Positions 17,046 to 25,874 are shown, counted from the first letter of the stretch. The stretch: DNA of 64,000 bases from Devosia sp. (GCF_017744655.1 NZ_JAGIAW010000001.1:1116001-1180000); one strand, 5' to 3'. Numbers and translations: made by a program. Notes: generated by a model from the sequence alone, not told the origin.

Positions 17046-17081
17046 AAAAGGAAGGGCGCCCTGTGGCAAGGGCGCCCTTCC
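17046..17081 (-). terminator. Rho-independent terminator after the 33-residue gene
   Basis: A perfect 12-bp GC-rich stem (17050-17061 with 17070-17081) is followed on the minus strand by TTTTGC. It separates the small gene from the GST unit. Confidence 0.8.
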
Positions 17082-17112
17082 CTAAATCTTTTCGGTGTCT
17101 ATTGCCAGCGAA

Positions 17113-17214
17113 CTAGACGCCGGCGACCACCGAGATAACGAGCCCCATCGAGAGAAGAGCTACGAGGGCCCAGCTAATGGAATGCCAGGCCAGGGTCTTC
17201 GGTTGACTGCGCAT
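17113..17214 (-). CDS. Small single-pass membrane protein (33 residues)
   Basis: A very short ORF, MRSQPKTLAWHSISWAL and onward, with a positively charged start and one predicted transmembrane helix (WALVALLSMGLVISVVAGV). Support: AAGGAG lies 7 nt before the ATG, the ORF ends just before a strong terminator, and the gene sits alone in a 300-nt gap between mgtE and GST. An in-frame ATG 117 nt upstream would add a polar, unlikely N-terminus without a ribosome-binding site. I do not recognise a family. A location next to the Mg transporter is suggestive only. Confidence 0.6.
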   Translation of the reverse strand: MRSQPKTLAWHSISWALVALLSMGLVISVVAGV

Positions 17215-17346
17215 TTTGCCGCTCCTTGTCAGCCGTCCATTCCGACCCGCTCTGGACGCTCCAAGGGGCCGGTCAGCAAGCGTTAACTGTGTCACGTAAC
17301 CTTTGCAAGTGACCCAACTGCAACAGTGCACAACCGGTTTCGAGGC

Positions 17347-18762
17347 CTAGAAAAGTCCGAACCAGAGACCGGCAATGCCCAAAAAGGCGAAGAATCCAAT
17401 GACATCGGTGATGGTCGTGACGAAAACAGCGGAGGCGATGGCGGGGTCTGCCTTGAAGCGATCGAGGGTCAGAGGAATTAATATTCCTGCCGTGCCGGCA
17501 ACGACGAGATTGATGATCATCGCAATGGCGATGACGGCGCCGAGCTGCACATTGTTGTAGCGCAGCCAGGTGACGAGGCCGATGAGAATGGCGAAAATGA
17601 CGCCATTGAAGAAGCCGACCACCATTTCGCGGCGGATGAGGCGGCGCAGGCGGCCGCCTTCGAGTTCGCGCATGGCGATGGCGCGCACCGTCACCGTCAT
17701 GGTCTGGGCGCCGGCATTGCCGCCCATGGAGGCGACGATGGGCATGAGCACGGCCAGTTCCACCATATGTTCGATGGTGCCATTGAAAAGACCGATGACG
17801 AGGGAGACCAGAACCGCCGTGACGAGGTTTACGGCAAGCCAGGGAGCGCGACTGCGGACGGTGTCGAGGGTCGTGTCGGACACGTCTTCGTCGCCCACAC
17901 CGGCGAGGAGCTTGATGTCCTCATCGGCCTCTTCGGTGATGACGTCCACCATGTCGTCGATGGTGAGGACGCCAACGAGCCGGCCGCTTTCATCGACCAC
18001 GCCGACTTCGACAAGGTCGTAGCGCTCGAAGGCGCGGGCGGCCTCTTCCTGGTCCTCGGCCGCATCGACCAGCACCAGATTGGTGTTCATGATCGATTCG
18101 ATCTTGGCGGCGCGCTGCGAGCGCAGCACGCGATCGAGCGGCAGCGTGCCGAGGACCTTGTAGCCGGCATCCACCACGTAGATCTGGTAGAATTCATCAG
18201 GCAAGTCGCGCTCGGCGCGCAGGTAGTCGATCATCTGTCCCACAGTCCAGAAGGGCGGGATGGCGATGAATTCGGTCTGCATCCGCCGGCCGGCGGAGTC
18301 TTCGGGAAAGTCGAGGCTCCGCTTGAGGCTCAGGCGCTCGAAGGTCGGCAGAGCCGAGAGAATCTCGTTCTGGTCTTCCTCTTCGAGGTCTTCCAGAATC
18401 GCCACAGCGTCGTCGCTGTCGAGGCCGGCCACGCCGCGGGCGATTTCCGCATTGGGCAGAGCTTCCATAAGTTCGAGGCGAATGCTCTCGTCGACCTCGG
18501 TCAGCGCGGAATAGTCGAATTCGTCCCCGAGAAGGCGCACAAGGGCGAGCCGCTCGTCGTGATCGAGGTGTTCGAGCACGTCGCCGACGTCGGCCGCGTG
18601 GAGCGGCTCCATGACGAGGGCAACGTCTTCGGCCCGGCCAGCGGCAAGAAAAGCCCGTAAGCGTTCGAGCCATAGCGAATTGATGCGGTCTTCCGCATCG
18701 CGGAACGCGCTGGTCTCCATCTCGGTCTCTGGGCCGAGTTCGGTCTCGAAATCGCTGCTCAT
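17347..18762 (-). CDS. mgtE: Magnesium transporter MgtE
   Basis: A 471-residue Mg2+ channel of the inner membrane. Domains in order: N-terminal superhelical MgtE_N (RLRAFLAAGRAEDVALVMEPLHAADVGDVLEHLDHDERLAL...), two CBS domains (about residues 140-260) that sense cytoplasmic Mg2+, a connecting helix, then five transmembrane helices with the selectivity region MPIVASMGGNAGAQTMTVTVRAIAM. The start at 18762 (MSSDFETEL) was chosen because AAAGGG precedes it; the in-frame ATG 54 nt earlier gives an atypical extension. Single gene. Confidence 0.94.
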   Translation of the reverse strand: MSSDFETELGPETEMETSAFRDAEDRINSLWLERLRAFLAAGRAEDVALVMEPLHAADVGDVLEHLDHDERLALVRLLGDEFDYSALTEVDESIRLELMEALPNAEIARGVAGLDSDDAVAILEDLEEEDQNEILSALPTFERLSLKRSLDFPEDSAGRRMQTEFIAIPPFWTVGQMIDYLRAERDLPDEFYQIYVVDAGYKVLGTLPLDRVLRSQRAAKIESIMNTNLVLVDAAEDQEEAARAFERYDLVEVGVVDESGRLVGVLTIDDMVDVITEEADEDIKLLAGVGDEDVSDTTLDTVRSRAPWLAVNLVTAVLVSLVIGLFNGTIEHMVELAVLMPIVASMGGNAGAQTMTVTVRAIAMRELEGGRLRRLIRREMVVGFFNGVIFAILIGLVTWLRYNNVQLGAVIAIAMIINLVVAGTAGILIPLTLDRFKADPAIASAVFVTTITDVIGFFAFLGIAGLWFGLF

Positions 18763-18915
18763 AGGGAGCCCTTTGCGTGTCCGCGGGGTTTCAGGGGCAA
18801 GGCAAGCAGTAGCCAATCAGCAATAAAGACGCCAGACTGCGAACACGAAGTTTTCTTCCAATTTCGCCTCGGTTGAAGCGTTTGTGTCTAGTGTGATGCA
18901 AGGATGGAGATGGTC

Positions 18916-19281
18916 ATGTCGGGCCAGAGCAGTTTCGACCTCGCCTTCGACCGAATCACGGCCCTGGCCAATGCGCGCGGGCTGACGGATGTGGTGCTTT
19001 CGACGAGCTACGGCACCCCTGCCCTCAAGGTGAAAGATCGCACCTTTGTCAGGCTCCTCGACGAGGAGACGATCGTGCTGCAATGTCCGCTCGAACAGAA
19101 GGTGCTGCTGATGGAGATTTCACCGGCCATCTATTTCGAGACCGACCACTATGTCGGCTATGACGCCGTGCTGGTTCGGCTTGCCGCAATCGACGACGAA
19201 GAACTCAGCCTTCGGCTGCAGGACGCCTGGCAATTCAAGGCACCAGAAGGCCGCAAGCCGGCCGCGACAAAGGATGACTAG
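18916..19281 (+). CDS. MmcQ/YjbR family protein
   Basis: A 121-residue CyaY-like-fold protein of the MmcQ/YjbR family: a helical start FDLAFDRITALANARGLTDVVLSTSYGTPALKVKDRTFVRLLDEETIVLQCPLEQKVLL, then DHYVGYDAVLVRL. Some members bind DNA; the function is not settled. The ATG at 18916 has GGAG 6 nt upstream. The earlier in-frame ATG at 18904 would have AAGG touching it, which is too close. It is followed after 3 nt by the GFA-like gene. Confidence 0.85.
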   Translation: MSGQSSFDLAFDRITALANARGLTDVVLSTSYGTPALKVKDRTFVRLLDEETIVLQCPLEQKVLLMEISPAIYFETDHYVGYDAVLVRLAAIDDEELSLRLQDAWQFKAPEGRKPAATKDD

Positions 19282-19284
19282 GGT

Positions 19285-19821
19285 ATGACGCAATCCACGC
19301 GCCTCAACTGCTCCTGCGGGCAGTTCGAAATGGTCGTTACCGGCGAGCCTTTCATCACCACCGAATGCCACTGCAATAGCTGCCGCGAGGCCGGCGGGCG
19401 CATGGAGACGCTGCCGCTGGCAAGACCGATGCTGGAAGAGAATGGCGGCACGCAATTCGTGCTCTATCGCAAGGACCGCGCGGAGATCACCAAGGGCAAG
19501 GAACTGCTGCGGGGCTATCGCCTGAGCGACACCGCGCCAACTCGCCGCGTGGTGGCGACCTGCTGCAACAGCCCGGTCTTTCTCGAATTCAAGGGCGGAC
19601 ACTGGCTCAGCCTCTATTCGAGCCTGTGGCCCGAGGGACAGGCACCAAAGCCCGAAATCCGGACCGTAACCGGCGATCGCGGCGAAGATGTCGTGCTCGA
19701 CGACACGATTCCGGCCGGCACCTGGCAGACCCTGGGGTTTTACGGAAAGCTCCTCACGGCCTGGATTGCTATGGGTTTCAAGGTGCCCAATATCGAGATC
19801 AAGGACGAGGCCGTGATCTGA
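19285..19821 (+). CDS. CENP-V/GFA-type zinc-fold protein (DUF6151-like)
   Basis: A 178-residue protein with the Cys pattern of the GFA fold: NCSCGQFEMVV, ECHCNSCREAGG and VATCCNSPVFLEF. This is longer than typical GFA proteins and the third motif is CC rather than CxxC, suggesting a divergent subfamily. The name refers to glutathione-dependent formaldehyde-activating enzyme, but that activity is doubtful for the family. The stop is 12 nt before a terminator-like hairpin. It probably shares a transcript with the YjbR gene. Confidence 0.75.
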   Translation: MTQSTRLNCSCGQFEMVVTGEPFITTECHCNSCREAGGRMETLPLARPMLEENGGTQFVLYRKDRAEITKGKELLRGYRLSDTAPTRRVVATCCNSPVFLEFKGGHWLSLYSSLWPEGQAPKPEIRTVTGDRGEDVVLDDTIPAGTWQTLGFYGKLLTAWIAMGFKVPNIEIKDEAVI

Positions 19822-19832
19822 GGCCCAAAAAC

Positions 19833-19860
19833 AAAAAAGCCGCCCGCAGGCAGCTTTTTG
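19833..19860. terminator. Bidirectional terminator between GFA-like gene and tRNA-Leu
   Basis: AAAAAGC and GCTTTTT arms enclose a GCC/GGC inner stem with one mismatch. There are T runs on both strands, so it can end both the plus-strand gene and the minus-strand tRNA transcript. Confidence 0.75.
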
Positions 19861-19880
19861 TTTCTCCCCCGGAGGGAGAA

Positions 19881-19965
19881 TGGTGCGGTCGAGAAGACTC
19901 GAACTTCCACGCCTCGCGGCACAGCGACCTCAACGCTGCGCGTCTACCAATTCCGCCACGACCGC
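19881..19965 (-). tRNA. tRNA-Leu (anticodon GAG)
   Basis: On the minus strand a complete 85-nt tRNA folds: acceptor GCGGTCG paired with CGACCGC, D-arm GCGGAATTGGTAGACGC, anticodon stem CAGCG/CGCTG with loop TTGAGGT giving anticodon GAG, an extended class II variable arm (TGCCGCGAGGCG), T-arm with GTTCGAGTC, discriminator A and encoded CCA. The long variable arm and G-A-A-T-T-G-G-T-A-G-A D-loop are typical of leucine tRNA. Confidence 0.95.
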
Positions 19966-20089
19966 ACATCTGTGGTAGAAGCTTCAAGTGCCGAAGCGCC
20001 CGAAGCGAGTGGGGATGTAGCAAAGGACTTGGCGAACCTCAAGCACCTAAATCGAGATTTCTTTCAAGCCTGTGGAGAGTCGCAAAAAT

Positions 20090-20323
20090 TCAGCCGTGCT
20101 TGTAGACCTTTTCCGTGACGAGCACGCGAAGCTGGCCATCTTCGACATTCACTTCGCCGCGGGCGATAAGTGTATGGTTGGCATAGATGGAGAGCGGATC
20201 GTTCTCGCCCTGCTCCAATTCGATCACGGCACCGCGGCCCATGCGCAACAGGTGGTGGATCGGCATGGTGGTTGCGCCGAGTTCGACGGTGATATCGACT
20301 TCAATATTGTCGAGGGTGTTCAT
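20090..20323 (-). CDS. Short FliN/SpoA-domain protein (orphan)
   Basis: A 77-residue protein consisting of just one SpoA (FliN/YscQ C-terminal) domain: VDITVELGATTMPIHHLLRMGRGAVIELEQ and PLSIYANHTLIARGEVNVEDGQLRVLVTEK, closely following E. coli FliN residues in the C-ring. It lacks the N-terminal extension of full FliN. No flagellar gene is nearby; it is divergent from lipB across 64 nt. It may be a genuine motor-switch protein encoded away from the fla cluster or a repurposed SpoA protein. No clear ribosome-binding site precedes the ATG at 20323; a longer start upstream would overlap the lipB 5' region. Confidence 0.8.
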   Translation of the reverse strand: MNTLDNIEVDITVELGATTMPIHHLLRMGRGAVIELEQGENDPLSIYANHTLIARGEVNVEDGQLRVLVTEKVYKHG

Positions 20324-20387
20324 AAATAAGGGTCTCGCTCGCGGAATGCCGGGGGCTTGGTGAATTAAGGATTGCTCAGGCTTGGTT

Positions 20388-21125
20388 ATGGAAGTCTTAA
20401 CAACGGACGATGAGGCGTGCCAAATTCGTTCGAAATTGCATCGGTCGGATCGGCAGGCGGTCGACTGGGTGCAGTTCGACGGGCTCATGGACTACGAGAG
20501 CACCCTTGCGGCAATGGAGAATCGCGCGGCCCTCGTCGCGGCAGGTGAAGCGCCCGAAGCCGTGTGGTTGCTGGAGCATCCACCGCTTTATACGGGCGGC
20601 ACATCGGCACAGCCGGAAGACCTTATCGATCCACGCTTCCCCGTCTATCCCGCCGGGCGCGGTGGACAATATACCTATCATGGGCCCGGGCAGCGGGTTG
20701 CCTATGTCATGCTCGACCTGACCCAACGCGGGCGCGATATCCGCTGCCTCGTCAAAGGGCTGGAGCAATGGGTGATCGATACGCTTGAGGCGCACAATAT
20801 CAAGGGAGAGCGGCGCGAGGGGCGTGTCGGGGTATGGGTGCAGCGGCCGGACAAGGGTTTTGGGCGCGAGGACAAGATCGCCGCCATCGGTGTGCGCGTG
20901 CGCAAATGGGTGACGTTCCACGGCATTTCGCTCAATGTGGACCCCGACCTGCGACACTATGATGGGATCGTGCCCTGCGGGATTACCGATCAGGGGGTGA
21001 CCAGCTTTGAGGATCTCGGACAGCTCGTTTCGATGGCGGAAGTTGATTCCGTGATGCGGAGCACGTTCGAGACCATATTTGGGCCGACGGCCCATGCGCC
21101 CGCCGCACTTGCCAGCGTGGCGTAA
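20388..21125 (+). CDS. lipB: Octanoyl-[acyl-carrier-protein]:protein N-octanoyltransferase LipB
   Basis: A 245-residue enzyme that moves octanoate from ACP to lipoyl domains, the first step of lipoate synthesis. Seen: [15 protein letters not shown], the [21 protein letters not shown] signature, the catalytic Lys segment [22 protein letters not shown] and the acyl-thioester Cys in [13 protein letters not shown]. The start is taken at the first in-frame ATG (20388); a TTG six nt earlier is possible. The N-terminal extension is longer than in E. coli LipB, as is common in Alphaproteobacteria. Confidence 0.95.
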   Translation: MEVLTTDDEACQIRSKLHRSDRQAVDWVQFDGLMDYESTLAAMENRAALVAAGEAPEAVWLLEHPPLYTGGTSAQPEDLIDPRFPVYPAGRGGQYTYHGPGQRVAYVMLDLTQRGRDIRCLVKGLEQWVIDTLEAHNIKGERREGRVGVWVQRPDKGFGREDKIAAIGVRVRKWVTFHGISLNVDPDLRHYDGIVPCGITDQGVTSFEDLGQLVSMAEVDSVMRSTFETIFGPTAHAPAALASVA

Positions 21126-21163
21126 GGCCCTACTTTGAGCCAATCCGAATCGAGGAGCCCGGC

Positions 21164-21694
21164 ATGACCACGGACGACCTGAAACGCCTTCTCACCCGCC
21201 AGACGCTGTTCCGGCTCGATGCCATCCTGTCGCCGCGCCTTGTGCCGATTCTCTATGCGCTGGGCCTGGCTTCCATTCTGCTCTGGGCGGTCAGCCATTT
21301 CTTCTTCCGCTTTGGCAGCAGTTTTGGCGATGGGCTCTGGGGCCTGCTGGAAATCGCCGTGTTCGGTCTGGCGGCACTCGTCGCACTGCGCATCGGCTGC
21401 GAAGCGCTGCTGGTCTGGTTCAAGGCGCACGAGGCGACGGGCGAAACCGTCAATCGCTCGCGCTATTCGGCATCGCTGCTCGACGAAGTGCGCGACGCCA
21501 TTCGCGATCTCGCCGAACATGGCGAAGCCACCGACTATGCAGAGGCCGACGAGTATTACACCCCGGCGACCGAGCCCCCACCGCATGTGACGCCGGAAGG
21601 CGACATCCGACGAGAGCCCTCCACTACGGCGGGCGAGCCGTTCAAGCCGAAGCGGACTGCCAAGCGGACGCCTCCCACGAACCCCGTCACCTGA
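21164..21694 (+). CDS. DUF4282-like membrane protein
   Basis: A 176-residue protein with two transmembrane helices (LVPILYALGLASILLWAVSHFFF and GLLEIAVFGLAALVALRIGCEALLVWF) and a polar C-terminal tail (TPATEPPPHVTPEG...) probably in the cytoplasm. The helix pair plus the conserved R-x-G-C-E-A-L segment resemble DUF4282. Function unknown. It starts 38 nt after lipB, so may be in the same transcript, and ends at a strong terminator. Confidence 0.75.
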   Translation: MTTDDLKRLLTRQTLFRLDAILSPRLVPILYALGLASILLWAVSHFFFRFGSSFGDGLWGLLEIAVFGLAALVALRIGCEALLVWFKAHEATGETVNRSRYSASLLDEVRDAIRDLAEHGEATDYAEADEYYTPATEPPPHVTPEGDIRREPSTTAGEPFKPKRTAKRTPPTNPVT

Positions 21695-21697
21695 CAC

Positions 21698-21733
21698 AAA
21701 AAGGCCGCCCGGATTGCTCCGGGCGGCCTTTTT
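21698..21733. terminator. Strong bidirectional terminator
   Basis: A perfect 15-bp stem (21698-21712 with 21719-21733) has A/T runs on both flanks. It lies between the convergent DUF4282-like and DoxX genes and can serve both. Confidence 0.9.
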
Positions 21734-21749
21734 CATTGCTGACGTGCGA

Positions 21750-22127
21750 TCAGCGCTTGTTGACGCTCCAGGCGCCCGGGCCGGCGAAGATCAGATAGAG
21801 GAAGACGAAGCAGAACAGGATTGCTGCGTCGCCACCATTGTTGGCCGGGAAGAAATTGACCGGGGCATGCGCCATCCAATAGGCGACAGCCATGGTGCCC
21901 GAAGCCAGGAAGGCGGCAGGCCGGGTGAAGAAGCCGATGGCGATCAAGACGCCCGTGACGATCTCGATCAGGCCAGAAATCCAGAAAATCGAAAAGGCGG
22001 GCGGCGCGAATTCGGCAGCGGGGAAGCCCAGCAGCTTTTGCGTGCCATGGGCAAGGAACAGCAGGGCCGTCATGATGCGCAGCACGGCGAGGGCCTGCGG
22101 CGCATAGGCGGAGAGACGATCGGACAT
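21750..22127 (-). CDS. DoxX-family membrane protein (second copy)
   Basis: A 125-residue DoxX protein with four helices. The N-terminal signature ALAVLRIMTALLFLAHGTQKLLGFP is followed by FWISGLIEIVTGVLIAIGFFTRPAAFLASGTMAVAYWMAHAPVNFFPANNGGDAAILFCFVFLYLIFAGPGAWSV. It belongs to the well-conserved DoxX/YqjF-type group and is only distantly like the copy at 13856. Single gene with its own upstream region containing CGGTT/AACCG hairpin arms near 22191-22205. Function unknown. Confidence 0.9.
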   Translation of the reverse strand: MSDRLSAYAPQALAVLRIMTALLFLAHGTQKLLGFPAAEFAPPAFSIFWISGLIEIVTGVLIAIGFFTRPAAFLASGTMAVAYWMAHAPVNFFPANNGGDAAILFCFVFLYLIFAGPGAWSVNKR

Positions 22128-22367
22128 TTTTTATAACTCCCGTGCGGCGCCGGTCCTGGCGCCAGGGGGAGACGCCTAACCCAGACTGTCGGTTCCAAAA
22201 ACCGAACATTTGGGAACGCACTGTTCGCTGATCGAGATGTTCAAGAGTGCGTGTCCACCGCTCGGGGAAGGTCTGCCAAGCCCCGCGTGGGGGTCAGTCA
22301 CATTGCGTAACCGTCCAACATTCTGTATGACGCGCCATCCAACGCAATTCCGGACTTTCGCACGCGC

Positions 22368-23693
22368 ATGACTCAGGCGCCCAAAATCGGTTTAGTCAGC
22401 CTCGGCTGCCCCAAGGCGCTCGTCGACAGCGAACGCATCATGACGACCCTGCGCGCGCAGGGTTACTCGTTCAGTCGCGACTATGCCGGCGCCGATATTG
22501 TGCTGGTCAATACCTGTGGTTTCCTCGATAGCGCCAAGAAGGAAAGCCTTGAGGCGATTGGCGAAGCGCTGAACGAAAACGGTCGCGTGATCGTTACCGG
22601 TTGCCTCGGCGTCGAAGAGAGCATGATCCGCGAAACGCACCCGAATGTGCTCGCGATCACCGGTCCGCATCAATATGAAGACGTCGTCTCGGCCGTGCAT
22701 GACCATCTGCCGCCGGTGCCGAACAAGTACATCGACCTCGTGCCGGAGAGCGGGCTGAAGCTGACGCCGCGGCACTATGCCTATCTGAAGATTTCCGAAG
22801 GCTGCAACAATCGCTGCTCGTTCTGCATCATTCCGCAGATCCGCGGCGACCTCGCATCGCGTCCTGCCGCCGGCATTCTGGGCGAAGCCGAAGGGCTGAT
22901 CCGTTCGGGTGCCAAGGAACTGCTGGTGATCTCGCAGGACACCAGCGCCTATGGTCTCGATCTGAAGTACGCGACTTCGAAGTATCGTGGCCGCGACGTG
23001 AAGGCCAAGTTCTACGACCTCGCCAAGGAACTGGGCGAGCTGGGTGCCTGGGTGCGTCTGCACTATGTGTACCCCTACCCCCATGTCGATCCGGTGATGG
23101 AGCTGATGGCCGAGGGCCTCGTGCTCCCCTATCTCGACATTCCGTTCCAGCATGCGTCGCCGAATGTGCTCAAGGCCATGCGCCGCCCTGCACATCAGGA
23201 AAAGACGCTCAACCGCATTCTCGACTGGAAGCGCCAGGTTCCGGATTTGACCGTGCGTTCCAACTTCATCGTCGGCTTCCCGGGCGAAACCGAGGAAGAT
23301 TTCGAAATGCTGCTCGATTTCATCGAGGAAGCCGAAATCGACCGCGCTGGCTGCTTCAAGTATGAGCCCGTCACCGGCGCCACCGCCAATGAACTCGAAG
23401 GCGTCGTGCCCGACGAGGTCAAGGAAGAGCGCTTTGCCCAGTTGATGGAAGTGGCCCAGAACGTCTCCTTCCACCAGTTGCAGAAGAAGGTCGGCCGGAC
23501 CATCGACGTGATCGTCGACGACGTGCAGCCCGAGCAGAACCGCGCTATCGCCCGCTCCAAGTGGGACGCGCCGGAGATCGACGGCCAGGTGATCGTCGAC
23601 AATGCCACCGGCATCAAGATCGGCGATATCGTCTCGGTCACCGTGACCGACAACGACGAATACGATCTCTTCGCCGAACCGGCGAAGGCCTGA
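22368..23693 (+). CDS. rimO: Ribosomal protein uS12 (Asp) methylthiotransferase RimO
   Basis: A 441-residue radical-SAM enzyme that methylthiolates the conserved Asp of ribosomal protein S12, whose gene rpsL is also in the window. UPF0004 domain cysteines are Cys14, Cys50 and Cys79. The radical-SAM cluster motif CNNRCSFC gives Cys146, 150 and 153. A TRAM domain follows near the end ([33 protein letters not shown]). It starts at ATG 22368 and is followed by a terminator. Single gene. Confidence 0.96.
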   Translation: MTQAPKIGLVSLGCPKALVDSERIMTTLRAQGYSFSRDYAGADIVLVNTCGFLDSAKKESLEAIGEALNENGRVIVTGCLGVEESMIRETHPNVLAITGPHQYEDVVSAVHDHLPPVPNKYIDLVPESGLKLTPRHYAYLKISEGCNNRCSFCIIPQIRGDLASRPAAGILGEAEGLIRSGAKELLVISQDTSAYGLDLKYATSKYRGRDVKAKFYDLAKELGELGAWVRLHYVYPYPHVDPVMELMAEGLVLPYLDIPFQHASPNVLKAMRRPAHQEKTLNRILDWKRQVPDLTVRSNFIVGFPGETEEDFEMLLDFIEEAEIDRAGCFKYEPVTGATANELEGVVPDEVKEERFAQLMEVAQNVSFHQLQKKVGRTIDVIVDDVQPEQNRAIARSKWDAPEIDGQVIVDNATGIKIGDIVSVTVTDNDEYDLFAEPAKA

Positions 23694-23712
23694 TCCACAG
23701 CGACCTCCATAC

Positions 23713-23741
23713 AATCCCCGCGAAAGCGGGGATTCTTTTTT
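23713..23741 (+). terminator. Rho-independent terminator after rimO
   Basis: A perfect 9-bp stem (23713-23721 with 23726-23734) has a GAAA tetraloop and six T. Its sequence (CCCCGCGAAAGCGGGG) is a variant of the family B palindromic repeat, so the repeat here has been used as a terminator. Confidence 0.85.
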
Positions 23742-23751
23742 GCGTGACGTC

Positions 23752-24657
23752 ATGGAATTGAGCTCAGCGACGAGCGACGGAACAAAGTCCAGCTGGGGAA
23801 CAGCCGGCGGCGTGGCCGCGGTGTTCATCTGGTCGATGACGGCGCCAATCGTCGCATCGGCTGTTGGCGTCGATCCGTTCCTTTATGTCGGGCTTGGCGA
23901 TGGCGTCGGCGCGCTGGTGTTCATCGCCATGTGGATTTTGCGGCGGCAGAATCCGCTGCCCGAGTTGAGAAAAGTTCCTATCTGGCTTTATGCGCTGGGT
24001 GTCATCGGCATTGGCGGCCATAACCTGACCTGGGTGGCCGCGCTGCAGCAGGCGCCACCGCTCGAAGCGACGCTGATCATCTATACCTGGCCGCTGCTGG
24101 TGGTCATTCTTACCACGATCTCGCTGGGGCAGCGGTTTCGCTGGTTCCATGCCGTCGCAGGCGCTTTGGGGCTGGCGGGGATTGTTGCGCTGCTCCTTGG
24201 CAAGGGGCTTTCCGTCGGTGGCTTCCGCCTGATGCCGGGGCATTTCTGGGCGGTTATTTCGGCGGTCACCTGGGCGGTGTTTTCGGCCGTGGCGGCGCGC
24301 TATCCGGCGAGCAGCAGCAATTTTCTTGGCGTCATTTTCGGTGCCAGTGCGCTCATCAATGGCTCGGTCTGGCTGTTTGTGCTCGGAGCGCCGCCGGCTC
24401 CGGTATCGAGTGTTCTCATTGTGGCGTCGGCTTCGATCTTCTTCGCGCTAGCCTATGCGATGTGGGATTTCGGCATGAAGCAGGGCAATGCGCAGTTGAT
24501 CGGCGTGTTCAGTTTTCTCACCCCGGTACTGACAGCCGTCTATCTCGTGTTGTTGGGCATTGCCGAACTGACACCCTACCTCGTGCTGTCGCTGCTGTTG
24601 GTGGTTTCAGGCATTGGCGTCGCTAAATATGGCGAGAAGCTGCGCTCCGGCGCTTAA
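23752..24657 (+). CDS. EamA-family (DMT) transporter
   Basis: A 301-residue inner-membrane protein with ten predicted helices in two EamA repeats (GGVAAVFIWSMTAPIVAS... and GHFWAVISAVTWAVFSAVAARY...). It resembles YddG-type aromatic amino acid exporters in its first repeat (NLTWVAALQQAPPLEATLIIYTWPLLVVIL). Substrate not determined. The ATG at 23752 was taken; a TTG 12 nt earlier falls inside the rimO terminator T-tract. No clear ribosome-binding site is seen, so the start is uncertain. Confidence 0.85.
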   Translation: MELSSATSDGTKSSWGTAGGVAAVFIWSMTAPIVASAVGVDPFLYVGLGDGVGALVFIAMWILRRQNPLPELRKVPIWLYALGVIGIGGHNLTWVAALQQAPPLEATLIIYTWPLLVVILTTISLGQRFRWFHAVAGALGLAGIVALLLGKGLSVGGFRLMPGHFWAVISAVTWAVFSAVAARYPASSSNFLGVIFGASALINGSVWLFVLGAPPAPVSSVLIVASASIFFALAYAMWDFGMKQGNAQLIGVFSFLTPVLTAVYLVLLGIAELTPYLVLSLLLVVSGIGVAKYGEKLRSGA

Positions 24658-24824
24658 GGCGCGGAAACAAATTCGCGCCTTCGCGTCGGCAAGCGCAACG
24701 GCTTTCCCCTGCTTTTGCGGCGCGTAAATTAGTCATCCGAGCCAAACATTTAGCGCTTTACGGCCGAAAAGCGGCATCGCATCACCGTGCCCAATGCCTT
24801 CGCTTTCACGGAAATAGCGTCACA

Positions 24825-25808
24825 ATGAACAAGCTTCTTCTATCTGCCGTTGCGGCGCTTGCTCTCGTCAGCAGCCCGGTCCTGGCTCAGCCCACCGACA
24901 TTCTCAACGCCTCCTACGACATCGCCCGCGAGCTGTTCGAAGCCGAAAACGCTGCCTATGCTGCGACCGGCGCGACTGTGACCATCAACCAGTCGCACGC
25001 CGGTTCTTCGGCTCAGGCCCGCGCCGTGCTTGAGGGCCTGCAGGCTGACGTCGTTACCTTCAACCAGGTGACCGACATCCAGAAGCTGGTCGAAGGCGGT
25101 TATGTCTCGGAAGACTGGACCAGCGACTTCCCGCACAATGCTGCGCCGTTCTATTCCTTCCCCTCCTTCCTCGTGCGCTCGGGCAACCCGAAGAACATCA
25201 AGGATTGGGGTGATCTCGCCGCCGAAGGCGTGCAGGTGATCTTCCCGAACCCCAAGACCTCCGGTAACGGCCGCTATACCTATCTCGCCGCCCGCGCCTG
25301 GGCGACCGAGGAATATGCCGGCGACGAAGCCAAGATCGAGGAATTCCTCACCAAGCTTTTCGCCAATGTTCCGGTCTTCGAAACCGGCGGTCGTGCAGCC
25401 ACCACCGCCTTTACTGAGCGCCAGCTTGGCGACGTCTTGGTGACCTTCGAGGCCGAAACCCTGGCCGTCGTGAAGCAGCTCGGCGCCGACAAATATGAAG
25501 CCGTGGTTCCCTCGGTGAGCTTCCTGTCCGAATTCCCGGTGGCGGTCGTCGACAAGGTCGTCGATGCCCGCGGCAGCCGTGATCTCGCCAAGGCCTATCT
25601 CGATTTCCTCTTCACGCCTGAAGGCCAGGAAGTGGCTGCTGCCAACTTCCACCGCCCGCAGGACGCAACTGTTGCCGCAGCCCATGCCGCGACTTTCCCG
25701 GCGATCCGTCTCGTGACTGTCGAGGACGCCTTTGGCGGCTGGGACAAGGTTGCTGCCGACCACTTCGCTGACGGTGGCCTGCTCGACAAGGTTTTCGTCA
25801 ACCAGTAA
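24825..25808 (+). CDS. Sulfate/thiosulfate ABC transporter substrate-binding protein
   Basis: A 327-residue periplasmic binding protein with a signal peptide (VAALALVSSPVLA, cleavage before Gln). Ligand-site and family segments: LNASYDIARELFEAENAAY, INQSHAGSSAQARAVLEGLQADVVTFNQVTDI, FPNPKTSGNGRYTYLAA, and the C-terminal FLFTPEGQEVAAANFHRP. This matches the Sbp/CysP family, which captures sulfate or thiosulfate. It is the first gene of an importer unit with the two permease genes. Confidence 0.93.
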   Translation: MNKLLLSAVAALALVSSPVLAQPTDILNASYDIARELFEAENAAYAATGATVTINQSHAGSSAQARAVLEGLQADVVTFNQVTDIQKLVEGGYVSEDWTSDFPHNAAPFYSFPSFLVRSGNPKNIKDWGDLAAEGVQVIFPNPKTSGNGRYTYLAARAWATEEYAGDEAKIEEFLTKLFANVPVFETGGRAATTAFTERQLGDVLVTFEAETLAVVKQLGADKYEAVVPSVSFLSEFPVAVVDKVVDARGSRDLAKAYLDFLFTPEGQEVAAANFHRPQDATVAAAHAATFPAIRLVTVEDAFGGWDKVAADHFADGGLLDKVFVNQ

Positions 25809-25831
25809 CGGCCTCGGCCATTCCTAGTCTG

Positions 25832-25855
25832 ACGGCGCGACTTAGGTCGCGCCGT
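25832..25855 (+). terminator. Intercistronic hairpin after binding-protein gene
   Basis: A perfect 10-bp stem (ACGGCGCGAC with GTCGCGCCGT, loop TTAG) lies between the binding-protein and permease genes, with no T-tract. Such stems typically stabilise the upstream mRNA or partly attenuate transcription, giving more binding protein than permease. Confidence 0.6.
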
Positions 25856-25874
25856 ATCGTATTTCGGGGGACAC

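Noticed and set aside
19966-20089. A second RNA gene next to tRNA-Leu
   Set aside because: The 124-nt stretch has no tRNA or other stable RNA fold that I can recognise; it is probably the tRNA promoter.
22392-23828. A 478-codon minus-strand open frame across rimO
   Set aside because: It is antisense to rimO, whose cluster cysteines are intact.
24658-24824. A possible sulfur-related riboswitch upstream of the sulfate-binding protein gene
   Set aside because: There is only one 8-bp hairpin after the EamA gene and nothing resembling a SAM-II or other known aptamer.
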